Counted from the stretch's first letter, positions 16,423 to 25,691 are shown. The stretch is DNA of 64,000 nt from Nereida sp024640765 (GCA_024640765.1 JAHEEK010000002.1:131258-195257); one strand, 5' to 3'. A program made the numbers and translations. Notes: generated by a model not told the origin, from the sequence alone.

Positions 16423-18099
16423 ATGGCATATAAGACCGACATCGAAATTGCGCGCGAAGCGAACAAGAAGCCGATCCAAGAGATTGGCGCAAAACTGGGC
16501 ATTGGTTCTGATGATTTGCTTCCCTACGGCCACGACAAAGCCAAGGTCAGCCAGAAATTCATCGACTCCGTTCAAGGTAATGAGAGCGGTAAACTGATCC
16601 TTGTGACTGCAATTAACCCAACTCCAGCGGGTGAAGGCAAAACCACAACAACCGTGGGCCTTGGTGATGGTCTGAACCGCATTGGCAAAAAAGCGGCTGT
16701 TTGTATCCGTGAAGCATCGCTTGGGCCAAACTTCGGCATGAAGGGTGGCGCTGCGGGTGGTGGTTATGCGCAAATCGTTCCGATGGAAGACATGAACCTG
16801 CACTTTACCGGTGACTTCCACGCGATTACCTCGGCGCACTCACTGCTTTCTGCGATGATCGACAACCACATTTATTGGGGCAACGAGCAGGAAATCGACA
16901 TCCGACGTGTTCAGTGGAAGCGCGTTGTTGACATGAATGACCGCGCCCTTCGCCAGATCACCGCTTCTTTGGGTGGCGTGGCAAACGGCTTTCCGCGTGA
17001 GGCTGGTTTTGACATTACGGTTGCATCCGAAGTCATGGCGATCTTGTGCTTGGCGAACAACCTCAAGGACTTGCAGCAGCGTCTCGGTGATATGATCGTG
17101 GCTTACCGCCGTGACCGTACACCTGTGTTCTGTCGCGATATCAAGGCCGATGGTGCGATGACCGTACTTTTGAAAGATGCGATGCAGCCCAACCTTGTTC
17201 AGACGCTTGAGAATAACCCTGCGTTTGTACATGGTGGCCCGTTTGCCAACATTGCACATGGCTGTAACTCTGTGATTGCTACGAACACTGCGCTCAAAAT
17301 TGCAGATTTTGTTGTGACCGAGGCGGGCTTTGGCGCGGACCTTGGCGCTGAGAAATTCATGAACATCAAGTGCCGCAAAGCTGGCCTTGCACCGGACTGC
17401 ATTGTTTTGGTTGCAACTGTCCGGGCAATGAAAATGAACGGCGGCGTGGCGAAAGCGGACCTTGGCGCTGAAAACGTTGATGCGGTGAAAGAAGGCTGTG
17501 CGAACCTTGGACGCCACATTGGTAACCTCAAATCATTCGGCGTGCCTGTAGTTGTTGCGATCAACCATTTTGTCACCGACACGGACGCTGAAGTTCAGGC
17601 AGTTAAGGATTACGTTGCGACCCAAGGGTCCGAAGCTATTCTTTCACGGCACTGGGAATTGGGCTCTGAAGGCTCTGAGGCATTGGCGAAACGTGTGGCC
17701 GCGATTGCCGAAAGTGGTGCAGCCCAGTTTGCCCCGATTTATCCAGATGACATGTCATTGATGGAGAAAATCAACACAATCGCCAAGACAATCTATCGCG
17801 CTGACGAAGTTCTGGCGGATCAGAAAATTCGCGATCAGTTGAAGCTTTGGGAAGAGCAGGGGTATGGCCACTTGCCGATCTGTATGGCCAAGACGCAATA
17901 CTCGTTCAGCACGGACCCGAACCTGCGCGGTGCGCCCGTTGGTCACTCGGTGCCGGTGCGTGAAGTACGCCTGAGTGCCGGTGCAGGTTTTGTTGTGGTT
18001 GTTTGCGGTGAAATCATGACCATGCCGGGTCTTCCGCGCGTGCCGTCTGCAGAAAATATTCACCTGAATGATGATGGCCAAATCGAAGGCTTATTCTAA
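16423..18099 (+). CDS. fhs: Formate-tetrahydrofolate ligase
   Basis: ATP-dependent enzyme that joins formate to tetrahydrofolate, giving 10-formyl-THF for one-carbon metabolism. From ATG 16423 it is 558 residues, the family length. It shows the P-loop PTPAGEGKTTTT at about 66-77, then REASLGPNFGMKGGAAGGGY and FTGDFHAITSAHSLLSAMID. The frame is open to 16366, but MAYKTDIEIA is the natural N-terminus. With folD downstream it forms a two-gene formate/methylene-THF module common in roseobacters. Confidence 0.97.
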   Translation: MAYKTDIEIAREANKKPIQEIGAKLGIGSDDLLPYGHDKAKVSQKFIDSVQGNESGKLILVTAINPTPAGEGKTTTTVGLGDGLNRIGKKAAVCIREASLGPNFGMKGGAAGGGYAQIVPMEDMNLHFTGDFHAITSAHSLLSAMIDNHIYWGNEQEIDIRRVQWKRVVDMNDRALRQITASLGGVANGFPREAGFDITVASEVMAILCLANNLKDLQQRLGDMIVAYRRDRTPVFCRDIKADGAMTVLLKDAMQPNLVQTLENNPAFVHGGPFANIAHGCNSVIATNTALKIADFVVTEAGFGADLGAEKFMNIKCRKAGLAPDCIVLVATVRAMKMNGGVAKADLGAENVDAVKEGCANLGRHIGNLKSFGVPVVVAINHFVTDTDAEVQAVKDYVATQGSEAILSRHWELGSEGSEALAKRVAAIAESGAAQFAPIYPDDMSLMEKINTIAKTIYRADEVLADQKIRDQLKLWEEQGYGHLPICMAKTQYSFSTDPNLRGAPVGHSVPVREVRLSAGAGFVVVVCGEIMTMPGLPRVPSAENIHLNDDGQIEGLF

Positions 18100-18107
18100 T
18101 CGAAACC

Positions 18108-18140
18108 AAAGCGCGCGCCGCATTGAGCCACGCGCGCTTT
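18108..18140 (+). other. GC-rich hairpin between fhs and folD
   Basis: AAAGCGCGCG (18108-18117) and CGCGCGCTTT (18131-18140) form a perfect 10-base stem with a 13-base loop. The only T run is the TTT inside the arm, so termination may be partial. It could set the ratio of fhs to folD expression. Confidence 0.6.
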
Positions 18141-18181
18141 GACCTTCGGTGAGGATATTAAAAACAAAAGAAGAGATGAAA

Positions 18182-19084
18182 ATGACTGCTACAGTTATTG
18201 ACGGTAAAGAATTTGCAGCGCGCGTACGTGCCAAAGTGGCCGATCACGTGACACGCCTGAAAGACGAAAACGGCATTACACCTGGCCTTGCGGTTGTGCT
18301 GGTGGGTGAAGATCCGGCGAGCCAAGTGTATGTGCGCTCCAAAGGTAAGATGACCGTCGAAGTTGGCATGAACAGTTTTGAGCACAAGCTGGACGTGAAT
18401 ACCTCGGAAAAAGACCTGCTTGCGCTGATTGAAAAGCTAAACAACGATCCTGCGGTGCACGGTATTTTGTGTCAGCTGCCGCTGCCAAAGCACTTGGATG
18501 AAGACCTGATTATCAACTCGATTTCTCCTGCGAAGGACGTCGACGGCTTTCATATTTCTAATGTTGGGCTACTTGGGACCGGGCAAAAATCAATGGTGCC
18601 TTGTACGCCGCTTGGTTGTTTGATGATGCTGCGGGATCATCATGGCTCGATCAGCGGGATGAATGCTGTGGTGATTGGACGTTCCAACATCGTGGGCAAA
18701 CCGATGGCCCAACTTTTGCTGAATGACAGTGCCACGGTGACCATTGCACATTCGCGCACGAAAGATTTGGCTGATGTTGTGCGGGGGGCCGATATCGTTG
18801 TCGCTGCTGTTGGGCGCCCTGAGATGGTGCCTGGCGATTGGATCAAGCAAGGCGCGACTGTTATTGATGTGGGCATTAACCGAATTGATGCGCCCGAAAA
18901 GGGTGAGGGTAAAACCCGCCTTGTGGGCGACGTTGATTACGCCAGTTGTGCCGAAGTCGCCGGTGCCATCACGCCAGTTCCGGGCGGTGTTGGCCCGATG
19001 ACAATTGCGTGTTTGTTGGTCAATACGGTTACGGCGTGCTGTCGCGCGAATGGCCTTGTGGAGCCGGAGGGCCTCACCGCGTAA
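18182..19084 (+). CDS. folD: Bifunctional methylene-THF dehydrogenase / methenyl-THF cyclohydrolase FolD
   Basis: Interconverts methylene-, methenyl- and formyl-tetrahydrofolate with NADP. The 300-residue product has VGEDPASQVYVRSKGKMTVE (catalytic Lys), GILCQLPLPKHLDE, SPAKDVDGFH and the nucleotide-binding VIGRSNIVGKPMAQLLL. ATG 18182 has an AAGAG site upstream; in-frame ATG 18176 and an earlier codon at 18149 are less likely. It converges with pdeM, with only four bases between the stops. Confidence 0.97.
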   Translation: MTATVIDGKEFAARVRAKVADHVTRLKDENGITPGLAVVLVGEDPASQVYVRSKGKMTVEVGMNSFEHKLDVNTSEKDLLALIEKLNNDPAVHGILCQLPLPKHLDEDLIINSISPAKDVDGFHISNVGLLGTGQKSMVPCTPLGCLMMLRDHHGSISGMNAVVIGRSNIVGKPMAQLLLNDSATVTIAHSRTKDLADVVRGADIVVAAVGRPEMVPGDWIKQGATVIDVGINRIDAPEKGEGKTRLVGDVDYASCAEVAGAITPVPGGVGPMTIACLLVNTVTACCRANGLVEPEGLTA

Positions 19085-19088
19085 TCAT

Positions 19089-19748
19089 CTAACGCGGCAT
19101 CGGAATTTCAATCGGCGCGGATCCTGTCAAAATGGCCCGCGCCGTTTTTGTGAACAGTTGGCTCAAAGCTGGGTCTGTTGTTTTTAGCCCGCCCGTATAA
19201 GTGCCGAATGATGGTAACATCAGGTGGCATTCATCATAAAGAAACGCAGGGCGCGTTACAGCCCGCCCACGTAGATTGATCGTTGCCTTGGGGTGATAAT
19301 GCCCGGATATTTCGCCGGTTTTTGGTGTGGCGATATGACTAAATATCAGCCCTTTACGCGTCAGCTGAGCGACGTGCGTGCCACCAAACGCTGTATCGCC
19401 CGTATCATGATTTCCCTCGATCCACGTCCACACCCGGCCTGCTTGCAGCCGTGTGATCCATGTCTGATGCCGCTCAGCAAGTTGACCCGCGGCAGTTAGG
19501 TCATCGAAGCTGTCACCAAGACAAACGACGTGGGCCGGATTGGTCTGATTGATCGCCGTGTCGAGGCGGCCGAGCGTGTCATCGGTTTCATAGGGTGGAA
19601 GCAACGACCCGCCGCGCCGCGCGATACGCTCGGATTTTCCAAGATGCAGATCGGACACGATCAGCATGCTCTCAGCGGGCCAAAACAGCGCGCTGTCGCC
19701 GCGCGCCTCTAGGGTGTAACCTTGGAAAATGAATTGGTGGCTTGCCAT
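19089..19748 (-). CDS. pdeM: DNA ligase-associated metallophosphoesterase PdeM
   Basis: Calcineurin-like phosphoesterase of the ligase-associated repair gene set. Metal-binding motifs seen are SDLHLGKSERIARRGG, LGDSFDDL, EGNHDTGD and SGHYHPKA. Starting at ATG 19748 (MASHQFIFQGYTLEARGDSA) gives 219 residues, the family size; the frame stays open to 19805 but that would run into the helicase gene. It follows the helicase gene on the same strand by 38 bases. The substrate is not established. Confidence 0.92.
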   Translation of the reverse strand: MASHQFIFQGYTLEARGDSALFWPAESMLIVSDLHLGKSERIARRGGSLLPPYETDDTLGRLDTAINQTNPAHVVCLGDSFDDLTAAGQLAERHQTWITRLQAGRVWTWIEGNHDTGDTAFGGTHVAQLTRKGLIFSHIATPKTGEISGHYHPKATINLRGRAVTRPAFLYDECHLMLPSFGTYTGGLKTTDPALSQLFTKTARAILTGSAPIEIPMPR

Positions 19749-19786
19749 GTGGTTGTCGTGCCGCGTTCTATGCGCAGCCGCAAGGG

Positions 19787-22222
19787 TTAGAAAGGCACGG
19801 CCCATCTTTTTGGTGCTGTCGTTGGCACACCTGCTGCTGACATCAGGCGTTCTGCCTCATCTGCCATAAGTCGTTCTTCCGCTAAGCCGCGCACGGGTAC
19901 ACGGCCTGCTTCCAAGAAAAGGGGTGCAGACAGGGGGCTGATCCGATCAAGGGTAATCAGGTCGATACGGTCTTCCACGCGGCTTAACATTTGCTCAATG
20001 CGGCCAAAATCGACCAAGCCGCGCATGGCCTCTTCGCGGGTGATCTGCATCATCACGTGGTTAGGGTCATATTTGTGCAACGTGTCGTATAGGATATCGC
20101 TGCTAAAGGTCGCTTGGCGGCCCGATTTGCGTGCGGTCGGCAAGTTGCGTTCAATGAGACCTGCGATGGTTGCGCTTGCTTTGAAAGTTCGTTTCATCAC
20201 GGCGTTGCCGGCCAACCATGTCTCAAGACCGTCACGCATTGTGGCGGGATTAAGCATCTCATGTGGGTTGGTTACGGGATCAAGCGACCAGATAAGTGTG
20301 GCATAGTCAGTGGCCACAAAACCCAACGGGCCCAGAGCTGCTTCTTCCATCTTATTGGTCAGCAAAAGGCCAAGGGTCTGTTGTGCGTTGCGGCCCGCAA
20401 AACCGTAAACCACTGTCTGCGCGCGCCCATCGTGGGGAAAACTTTCGATCATCAAGCGGTCGGGGGAAGGAAGCTGACTAGCTTTTCGTTGAAGGTGCAG
20501 CCAGTCGCGGGTCGCGGGGGGAAGCTCGGGCCAGTCTTGTTGTTGAAACATCATCAAGATGCGCTCGGAGAGTTGCGTTGATGTGGCAAACTTGGTGCCC
20601 AAAAACGTTGCAATCTTTGGTTTGTCACCGCCGCGCCGTGTGACTTCAACAGTCATCTCGCGCAGCCCTTCATACCGAACAACTTGGCCACCAATCAAAA
20701 ACGTATCGCCCGCGGTGAGTGTTGCGGCAAATCCTTCCTCAACCTCGCCCAAAGGTTTGCCGCCCATGCGGTTCTTAAGCCTAACTTTAAGTGTGTCGGT
20801 ATCCTGAATGGTACCGATGTTCATACGGATCCGCTGACTGGCGCGTGGGTCGCGTAATTGCCAATCGCCATCTGCGGTCTGCAGCAATCGCTGCCACCGG
20901 TCATAGGCACGTAAGGCATAGCCACCAGTGGCACAAAATTCCAGACAGTCATCAAATTGCGCCCGTGATAGGGTGGTATAGGCGCCTGCACTTATGATCT
21001 CAGCATAAAGGTCATCGGCGTTAAATGGGCCCGCACATGCCCGGATGAGAATGTGTTGGCACAAAACATCACGGGGGCCACTGCCGCGCGGGTCACCATC
21101 AAGATCATGATCCCACACTGCGTTCAGCGCCGCGATACATTCCATGACCTCAAAGCGGTTCGCGGGAACCAGCCGTGCTTTGGAAGGCGCGTTGTACCTG
21201 TGGTTGGCGCGTCCGATCCTTTGAACAAGACGTTTGACGTTCTTTGGGGTACCGATCTGAATGACCAAATCAACGTCGCCCCAATCAATCCCAAGGTCCA
21301 GTGAGCCTGTGCACACAACGGCCTTCAGCGCGCCCGCGGCCATGGCGCTTTCGACTTTTTCACGCTGCTCTCGCGCCAAGCTGCCGTGGTGGATGGCGAT
21401 GGGCAGCTGTGCTTCATTGGCCAGCCATAAATCGTGAAAGAACAACTCGGCCTGAGCGCGGGTGTTGTGAAAGATCAGGGTAGTTTTGTGCCGTGCAATT
21501 TCACGAAGGACACTTGGTATCGCATACCGCCCACCAGAGCCCGCCCAAGGAGGCGCCTCATCAATTTCCAGCATTTCAATATCTGCCGGGGCACCGGCCT
21601 CGGCGTGTAAAATTTTGCATGGATCAGGATGACGCGCCATCAGATGCGCAATCGCGGCGGGGTCTTCAACGGTGGCGGACAGGCCAACACGGCGAAGATT
21701 AGGGCACATTGCTTGCAAATGGCTGAGAGCTAGAAATAACTGATCCCCGCGTTTGGATTCCGATAATGCGTGGATTTCATCAATGACAATCCGCTGTAGG
21801 CCTTTGAACATGCGCGGCGCATCGGGATAGCTGATCAAAAGCGCGAGGGATTCTGGCGTGGTCAACAGGATGTGGGGCGGGTCAGCGCGTTGGCGCTTTT
21901 TCTGGGTTTGTGTTGTGTCGCCAGTTCGGTCTTCAATGCGGATGGGCAGGCCGATTTCATCGACGGGTGTTCGAAGGTTGCGCTTGATATCCGCTGCCAG
22001 CGCTTTGAGAGGGCTGACATAAAGCGTGTGGAGCCCCTTGTGCTCGGTCGTCGCTAACTCGGACAGGGTGGGCAGAAAACCAGCCATGGTTTTGCCGCCC
22101 CCCGTTGGCGCGATGAGCAGCGTGGCGGGATCATCGGCGCAGTTTAACATGTCCTGTTGGTGCTGATGCAACTGCCATCCGCGAGCCGAGAACCACGCTG
22201 TTATCTGGTTTGATAACTCCAT
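19787..22222 (-). CDS. DNA ligase-associated DEXH-box helicase (Lhr-like)
   Basis: Superfamily 2 DNA helicase of the Lhr type thought to act in DNA repair. At 811 residues it shows motif I APTGGGKTMAGFLPT (about 38-52), DEIHAL (motif II), GLSATVEDPAAIAHLM (motif III), and motifs V/VI CTGSLDLGIDWGDVDLVIQI and LVQRIGRANHR. In many alphaproteobacteria it is encoded with pdeM, an exonuclease and an ATP-dependent DNA ligase. Here only pdeM is adjacent, and the gene upstream is an unrelated secretin. Confidence 0.93.
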   Translation of the reverse strand: MELSNQITAWFSARGWQLHQHQQDMLNCADDPATLLIAPTGGGKTMAGFLPTLSELATTEHKGLHTLYVSPLKALAADIKRNLRTPVDEIGLPIRIEDRTGDTTQTQKKRQRADPPHILLTTPESLALLISYPDAPRMFKGLQRIVIDEIHALSESKRGDQLFLALSHLQAMCPNLRRVGLSATVEDPAAIAHLMARHPDPCKILHAEAGAPADIEMLEIDEAPPWAGSGGRYAIPSVLREIARHKTTLIFHNTRAQAELFFHDLWLANEAQLPIAIHHGSLAREQREKVESAMAAGALKAVVCTGSLDLGIDWGDVDLVIQIGTPKNVKRLVQRIGRANHRYNAPSKARLVPANRFEVMECIAALNAVWDHDLDGDPRGSGPRDVLCQHILIRACAGPFNADDLYAEIISAGAYTTLSRAQFDDCLEFCATGGYALRAYDRWQRLLQTADGDWQLRDPRASQRIRMNIGTIQDTDTLKVRLKNRMGGKPLGEVEEGFAATLTAGDTFLIGGQVVRYEGLREMTVEVTRRGGDKPKIATFLGTKFATSTQLSERILMMFQQQDWPELPPATRDWLHLQRKASQLPSPDRLMIESFPHDGRAQTVVYGFAGRNAQQTLGLLLTNKMEEAALGPLGFVATDYATLIWSLDPVTNPHEMLNPATMRDGLETWLAGNAVMKRTFKASATIAGLIERNLPTARKSGRQATFSSDILYDTLHKYDPNHVMMQITREEAMRGLVDFGRIEQMLSRVEDRIDLITLDRISPLSAPLFLEAGRVPVRGLAEERLMADEAERLMSAAGVPTTAPKRWAVPF

Positions 22223-22382
22223 GCTTTAGTAAATAGATTTCCTTTTCAAAAAACTATGTTTCTAGTGAGTTTACTTTACGAATCTGTTGCACCCTTAGTC
22301 ATCAAGTTTGGATATCATCGCCTCATTGTCAGGAAACAAGTAACAGATCGGACTTAACATAATCCGCTTGGTTTGGGAGGAA

Positions 22383-23648
22383 TTATTCTTCTTTCGAGCT
22401 TGTGATGCTTGGCGTGATAATAATTGCGAGTTCTGATTGGTTGTTTAGGTAATCAGGGCTTTCGAAAATTGAACCAATAAAAGGTATATCACGAAGGATA
22501 TTCTTATGACCGGCAAGCTTTTTTAGATCATCTTCTATGAGGTCAGTGATCATTATACTTTGGTCTTCAAAAAGCCTCATGGTTTTGCTGACGGTTCGGG
22601 TCTGAAATTCATTATGTTCAAATATTTTTTTATTGATCGGGCTCACATTTTTGACGCTAGATGCTGATAATATCGCTTCTAGCTCGAATAAACCACCTTC
22701 TCCTATTTGAGGCTGTATTCTTAAATGCAATCCAATAGGCTTGGCCTTAACCTCGACACCACCATTGATTTTATTAATGGGCATTAAAAAATCACGTACT
22801 GCTAACAAATCTAAATATTTGCCTTCAGATGTTTCGAGTTCGGTCTCAGTTAAGGTCCTCACAACACCTTTTTGCTCAAGTGCTTGAAGCAGCATTTCGA
22901 TGTCATCATCGTTTGCATTCAGTAGTGATATTGTAGGCTTGAGGGCGTCAGCCGTGAAATCTGTAGGGCCCGAGCCCTGATCGATCTTTCCAGTCCTTGG
23001 CAAAACTGGTTCTTTATTTTGCTTTCTAAAGCTACTTTCGTCTAGGAAAGAGCTTTCCAACATCGATGAGTTAAGCGTTTTTCTAACATTGTGATGCATT
23101 TCTGTAAGCCGGATAGACAGTCTCACACTAACTGGCTCTGCAATTCGCATCAAATTTGAGGTTGCTTCCGGAGCATATCTTTGAGCTAAGTTCATCGCTC
23201 GCGAAATATTTTTGGTAGAAGATACGACCCCGTATAATACGATCCCATCGTTGGCTGTGTTAATTTCGATTTTTTCATTCGGAAGAATTTCTGCCAGACG
23301 TTGTTTAAGTTCCACTATGTCTGGTGTCACATGGACATTCACGTTTGTAATTAGTGTGCCTTCTTTGTCTAAAAATGTAATGGTCGTTTGCCCTAATGTC
23401 TTGCCAAGTATGTATACCGTACGATTGGATAGTGTCGAAATGTCGGCAATGTTTGGGTTTGCAATACTTAGTTCAGCAAAAGGCTCAGCTGCTTTAACAA
23501 CAACAGCTTGATTTTTTGTTACATAGATAGCAGTTGAAGGGGTGCCTGATAAAGTCTGCAAGACTTCAGCAGAGACATTGGAGCTAAAGAGATGCGCCAG
23601 AAGCACTGTGATAGTAAGTATTATATTGCTAGAAGTAAGTGCTTTCAT
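22383..23648 (-). CDS. Orphan secretin of the CpaC/RcpA pilus family
   Basis: Outer-membrane secretin-like protein of the type used by Tad/Flp pili. A signal peptide ends near residue 27 (SSNVSA). An N-terminal pilus-type domain follows (about 38-92: TAIYVTKNQAVVVKAAEPFA), then a BON-like region (about 95-150), then the secretin core with the C-terminal hallmark LRDIPFIGSIF and LAIIITPSI. At 421 residues it is shorter than typical CpaC (about 450-500 by memory). No other tad/cpa genes are nearby. Base composition differs from the neighbours: two 60-base lines counted here have 25 and 27 G/C, against 38 in a line of the adjacent helicase, which suggests transfer. Confidence 0.88.
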   Translation of the reverse strand: MKALTSSNIILTITVLLAHLFSSNVSAEVLQTLSGTPSTAIYVTKNQAVVVKAAEPFAELSIANPNIADISTLSNRTVYILGKTLGQTTITFLDKEGTLITNVNVHVTPDIVELKQRLAEILPNEKIEINTANDGIVLYGVVSSTKNISRAMNLAQRYAPEATSNLMRIAEPVSVRLSIRLTEMHHNVRKTLNSSMLESSFLDESSFRKQNKEPVLPRTGKIDQGSGPTDFTADALKPTISLLNANDDDIEMLLQALEQKGVVRTLTETELETSEGKYLDLLAVRDFLMPINKINGGVEVKAKPIGLHLRIQPQIGEGGLFELEAILSASSVKNVSPINKKIFEHNEFQTRTVSKTMRLFEDQSIMITDLIEDDLKKLAGHKNILRDIPFIGSIFESPDYLNNQSELAIIITPSITSSKEE

Positions 23649-23955
23649 CGCGTCTGTCCACTGATTTGCATTTACGTTATGAGAATGTAATTTGTATCGC
23701 CTTGCAATCGAGTAACAGCATTGCTGAGTTTAATGCCATGATTTTTTCAATCTTTTATGCCATGTTAATGTTGACGATTTTAACGTAGATGAATAGTCGG
23801 GATCCAATTGAGGTTCTCTCCATTAGTTACAGATTGACCATGTCAATTAGTTAATCCACCAAAGTCATGGTGCGACAACCGTTGTAACCATTAAGTTCCA
23901 TGCTGAATTGATAACCGGATTTCAAGTGCGCTGAATGTGGTGAAACTGCCGTACG

Positions 23956-24051
23956 ATGAGCCGTTTGGCCGAACAGCTTGATGCCGAACTTGATCGTATG
24001 CGGCGGTTTGTAGGGCTTGATCGGGTTGTATGGCAAAGTGAGCGGGGCTAA
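23956..24051 (+). CDS. Candidate 31-residue small protein
   Basis: ATG 23956 opens a frame reading MSRLAEQLDAELDRMRRFVG followed by LDRVVWQSERG, then TAA. The composition is protein-like: a charged amphipathic helix (LAEQLDAELDRMRRFV) and a Trp. A rho-independent terminator starts 17 bases after the stop on the same strand. No clear ribosome site precedes the ATG and an in-frame TGA lies a few codons upstream, so it may instead be the remnant 3' end of a lost gene or part of a small RNA. I do not recognise it. Confidence 0.35.
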   Translation: MSRLAEQLDAELDRMRRFVGLDRVVWQSERG

Positions 24052-24068
24052 CCTGTGCCAACGACAAA

Positions 24069-24096
24069 GGGCGCACCATTGGCGCGCCCATTTTTT
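24069..24096 (+). terminator. Rho-independent terminator for plus-strand transcription
   Basis: GGGCGC (24069-24074) pairs with GCGCCC (24084-24089) and is followed by A and six T. The T run is on the plus strand, yet both flanking recognised genes are on the minus strand, so it implies a short plus-strand transcript covering the 31-codon ORF. Confidence 0.75.
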
Positions 24097-24143
24097 CTGC
24101 TAGATACACGTCCGTCCCTAACGGGATCGGTGCCCTAAGCCTG

Positions 24144-24767
24144 TTAAACAATCGTGGCTTGCGTTGCTGCGCGTAGTTGTTCTTCGCTCACGCCTTTGGC
24201 GGTCTCAACTATCCGCAGGCCGCCCTTTACCACGTCCAAAACACCCAAGTTGGTGATGATGCGGTTTACCACCGCTTGGCCCGTTAAAGGCAGGGTGCAT
24301 TTCTTAAGCAGCTTGCTGTCCCCGTGTTTGTTGGTGTGATCCATGACAACGACAACACGGCCCACACCAGCCACCAGATCCATCGCGCCGCCCATGCCTT
24401 TGACCAGCTTGCCTGGGATCATCCAGTTCGCCAGATCACCGTTTTCATCCACCTCCATGGCGCCCAGAATGGCCATGGCAATCTTTCCGCCGCGGATCAT
24501 TCCAAAAGAAGTAGCGCTGTCAAAGTAGGCGGTGTTGGGCAGCTCTGTAATTGTCTGCTTGCCCGCGTTGATTAAGTCGGCGTCAACTGCGTCCTCGGTC
24601 GGGAAAGGGCCCATACCAAGCATGCCGTTTTCCGATTGCAGCGTCACCTCAACGCCCTCAGGAATAAAATTCGGCACCAAAGTCGGAATGCCGATCCCGA
24701 GGTTCACATACGTGCCGTCTTCAAGTTCAAGCGCTGCGCGTGCAGCCATTTGATTGCGATCCCACAT
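24144..24767 (-). CDS. scoB: 3-oxoacid CoA-transferase subunit B
   Basis: With subunit A it transfers CoA from succinyl-CoA to acetoacetate or a related 3-oxoacid, feeding ketone bodies or PHB breakdown products into central metabolism. At 207 residues it has NLGIGIPTLVPNFIPEGVEV and the catalytic-glutamate motif SENGMLGMGPFP, plus KLVKGMGGAMDLVAG. It starts one base after the scoA stop, forming an operon. Confidence 0.95.
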   Translation of the reverse strand: MWDRNQMAARAALELEDGTYVNLGIGIPTLVPNFIPEGVEVTLQSENGMLGMGPFPTEDAVDADLINAGKQTITELPNTAYFDSATSFGMIRGGKIAMAILGAMEVDENGDLANWMIPGKLVKGMGGAMDLVAGVGRVVVVMDHTNKHGDSKLLKKCTLPLTGQAVVNRIITNLGVLDVVKGGLRIVETAKGVSEEQLRAATQATIV

Positions 24768-24768
24768 G

Positions 24769-25464
24769 TTATGCGCTCCTCACGGTTTGTTGCTCAATCC
24801 GCTTTTCATGCTCGCCTTGGATCAAGCGGTGCACGTAAATGCCGGGAAGGTGGATGTGATCGGGGTCAAGGCTGCCGACGGGCACAATCTCTTCCACTTC
24901 CAGCACACACATCTTGCCGCACATAGCCGCTGGCGGATTAAAGTTGCGCGCTGTTTTGCGGAATATCGCGTTGCCGGTCTCGTCGGCTTTCCATGCCTTC
25001 ACGATGGACAGATCGGCAAAAATGCCTTCCTCCATGATATAGGTTTCGCCGCCAAAATCGCGGTTGTCTTTGCCTTCTGCGATCACGGTACCCACGCCAG
25101 TTTTGGTGTAAAATCCGGGGATACCGCAGCCGCCCGCGCGCATCCGTTCCGCCAAAGTGCCTTGGGGGTTAAATTCCAACTCCAACTCGCCGGACAGGTA
25201 TTGGCGCATAAACTCGGCGTTCTCACCAACGTAGGACGAGATCATTTTCTTGACCTGACGGGTTTGCAGCAAGATCCCGATGCCAAAATCATCGACGCCG
25301 GCGTTGTTGGATGCAAAGGTCAAATCCTTGGTGCCCGCCTCCTTGATTGCCTGCAACAGTAACTCGGGAATGCCGCACAGCCCGAACCCGCCGGCCGCAA
25401 TAAACATGCCGTCGCGCAAAACACCCTGAAGAGCACTCGCCGCGTCTGGATAGATTTTCGTCAT
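24769..25464 (-). CDS. scoA: 3-oxoacid CoA-transferase subunit A
   Basis: Partner of subunit B. The 231-residue product starts at ATG 25464 with GAGGGTGG upstream; the frame is open one codon earlier at TTG. Family motifs are GMFIAAGGFGLCGIPELLL, the CoA-binding-type SNNAGVDDFGIGILL and GCGIPGFYTKTGVGT. It is the first gene of scoAB. Confidence 0.95.
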   Translation of the reverse strand: MTKIYPDAASALQGVLRDGMFIAAGGFGLCGIPELLLQAIKEAGTKDLTFASNNAGVDDFGIGILLQTRQVKKMISSYVGENAEFMRQYLSGELELEFNPQGTLAERMRAGGCGIPGFYTKTGVGTVIAEGKDNRDFGGETYIMEEGIFADLSIVKAWKADETGNAIFRKTARNFNPPAAMCGKMCVLEVEEIVPVGSLDPDHIHLPGIYVHRLIQGEHEKRIEQQTVRSA

Positions 25465-25658
25465 CAAACCACCCTCTAAATTTCTATCTTATAAAGAGCG
25501 TCCAGCAGCAGAGAGTCAATGCACGTGCAGCAGAAATTGCAACCGGTTGCAATTTTCGGTGAGGAGTTTAGTTATCGAAGGTGCGTAGTTCATAAAAGCA
25601 TCAAAGAAATGAATTGAAGCGGCACGAACACCTGACTTCGCGAGCATCAGATAAAATG

Positions 25659-25691
25659 AAGCCGCCAAACCCGAAGTCAGGCTGGCGGCTT
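25659..25691 (-). terminator. Terminator after topA
   Basis: AAGCCGCCA (25659-25667) and TGGCGGCTT (25683-25691) form a perfect 9-base stem just past the topA stop. On the minus strand it is followed by CATTTTATC, a modest T tail. Confidence 0.75.

Larger units (their letters stand above)
23649..24143. other. AT-rich intergenic region upstream of the secretin gene
   Basis: About 495 bases between the secretin start and the scoB stop. The secretin-proximal half is AT-rich and contains two ATGCCATG words (23733-23740 and 23757-23764). The other half holds a 31-codon ORF and a plus-strand terminator, listed separately. The longer minus-strand frame at 23891-24151 has no ribosome site and looks like chance. 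Confidence 0.5.

Noticed and set aside
23891..24151. An 86-codon minus-strand frame next to scoB
   Set aside because: It has no ribosome site, overlaps the scoB end, runs antisense to the terminator and small ORF, and has no protein-like features.
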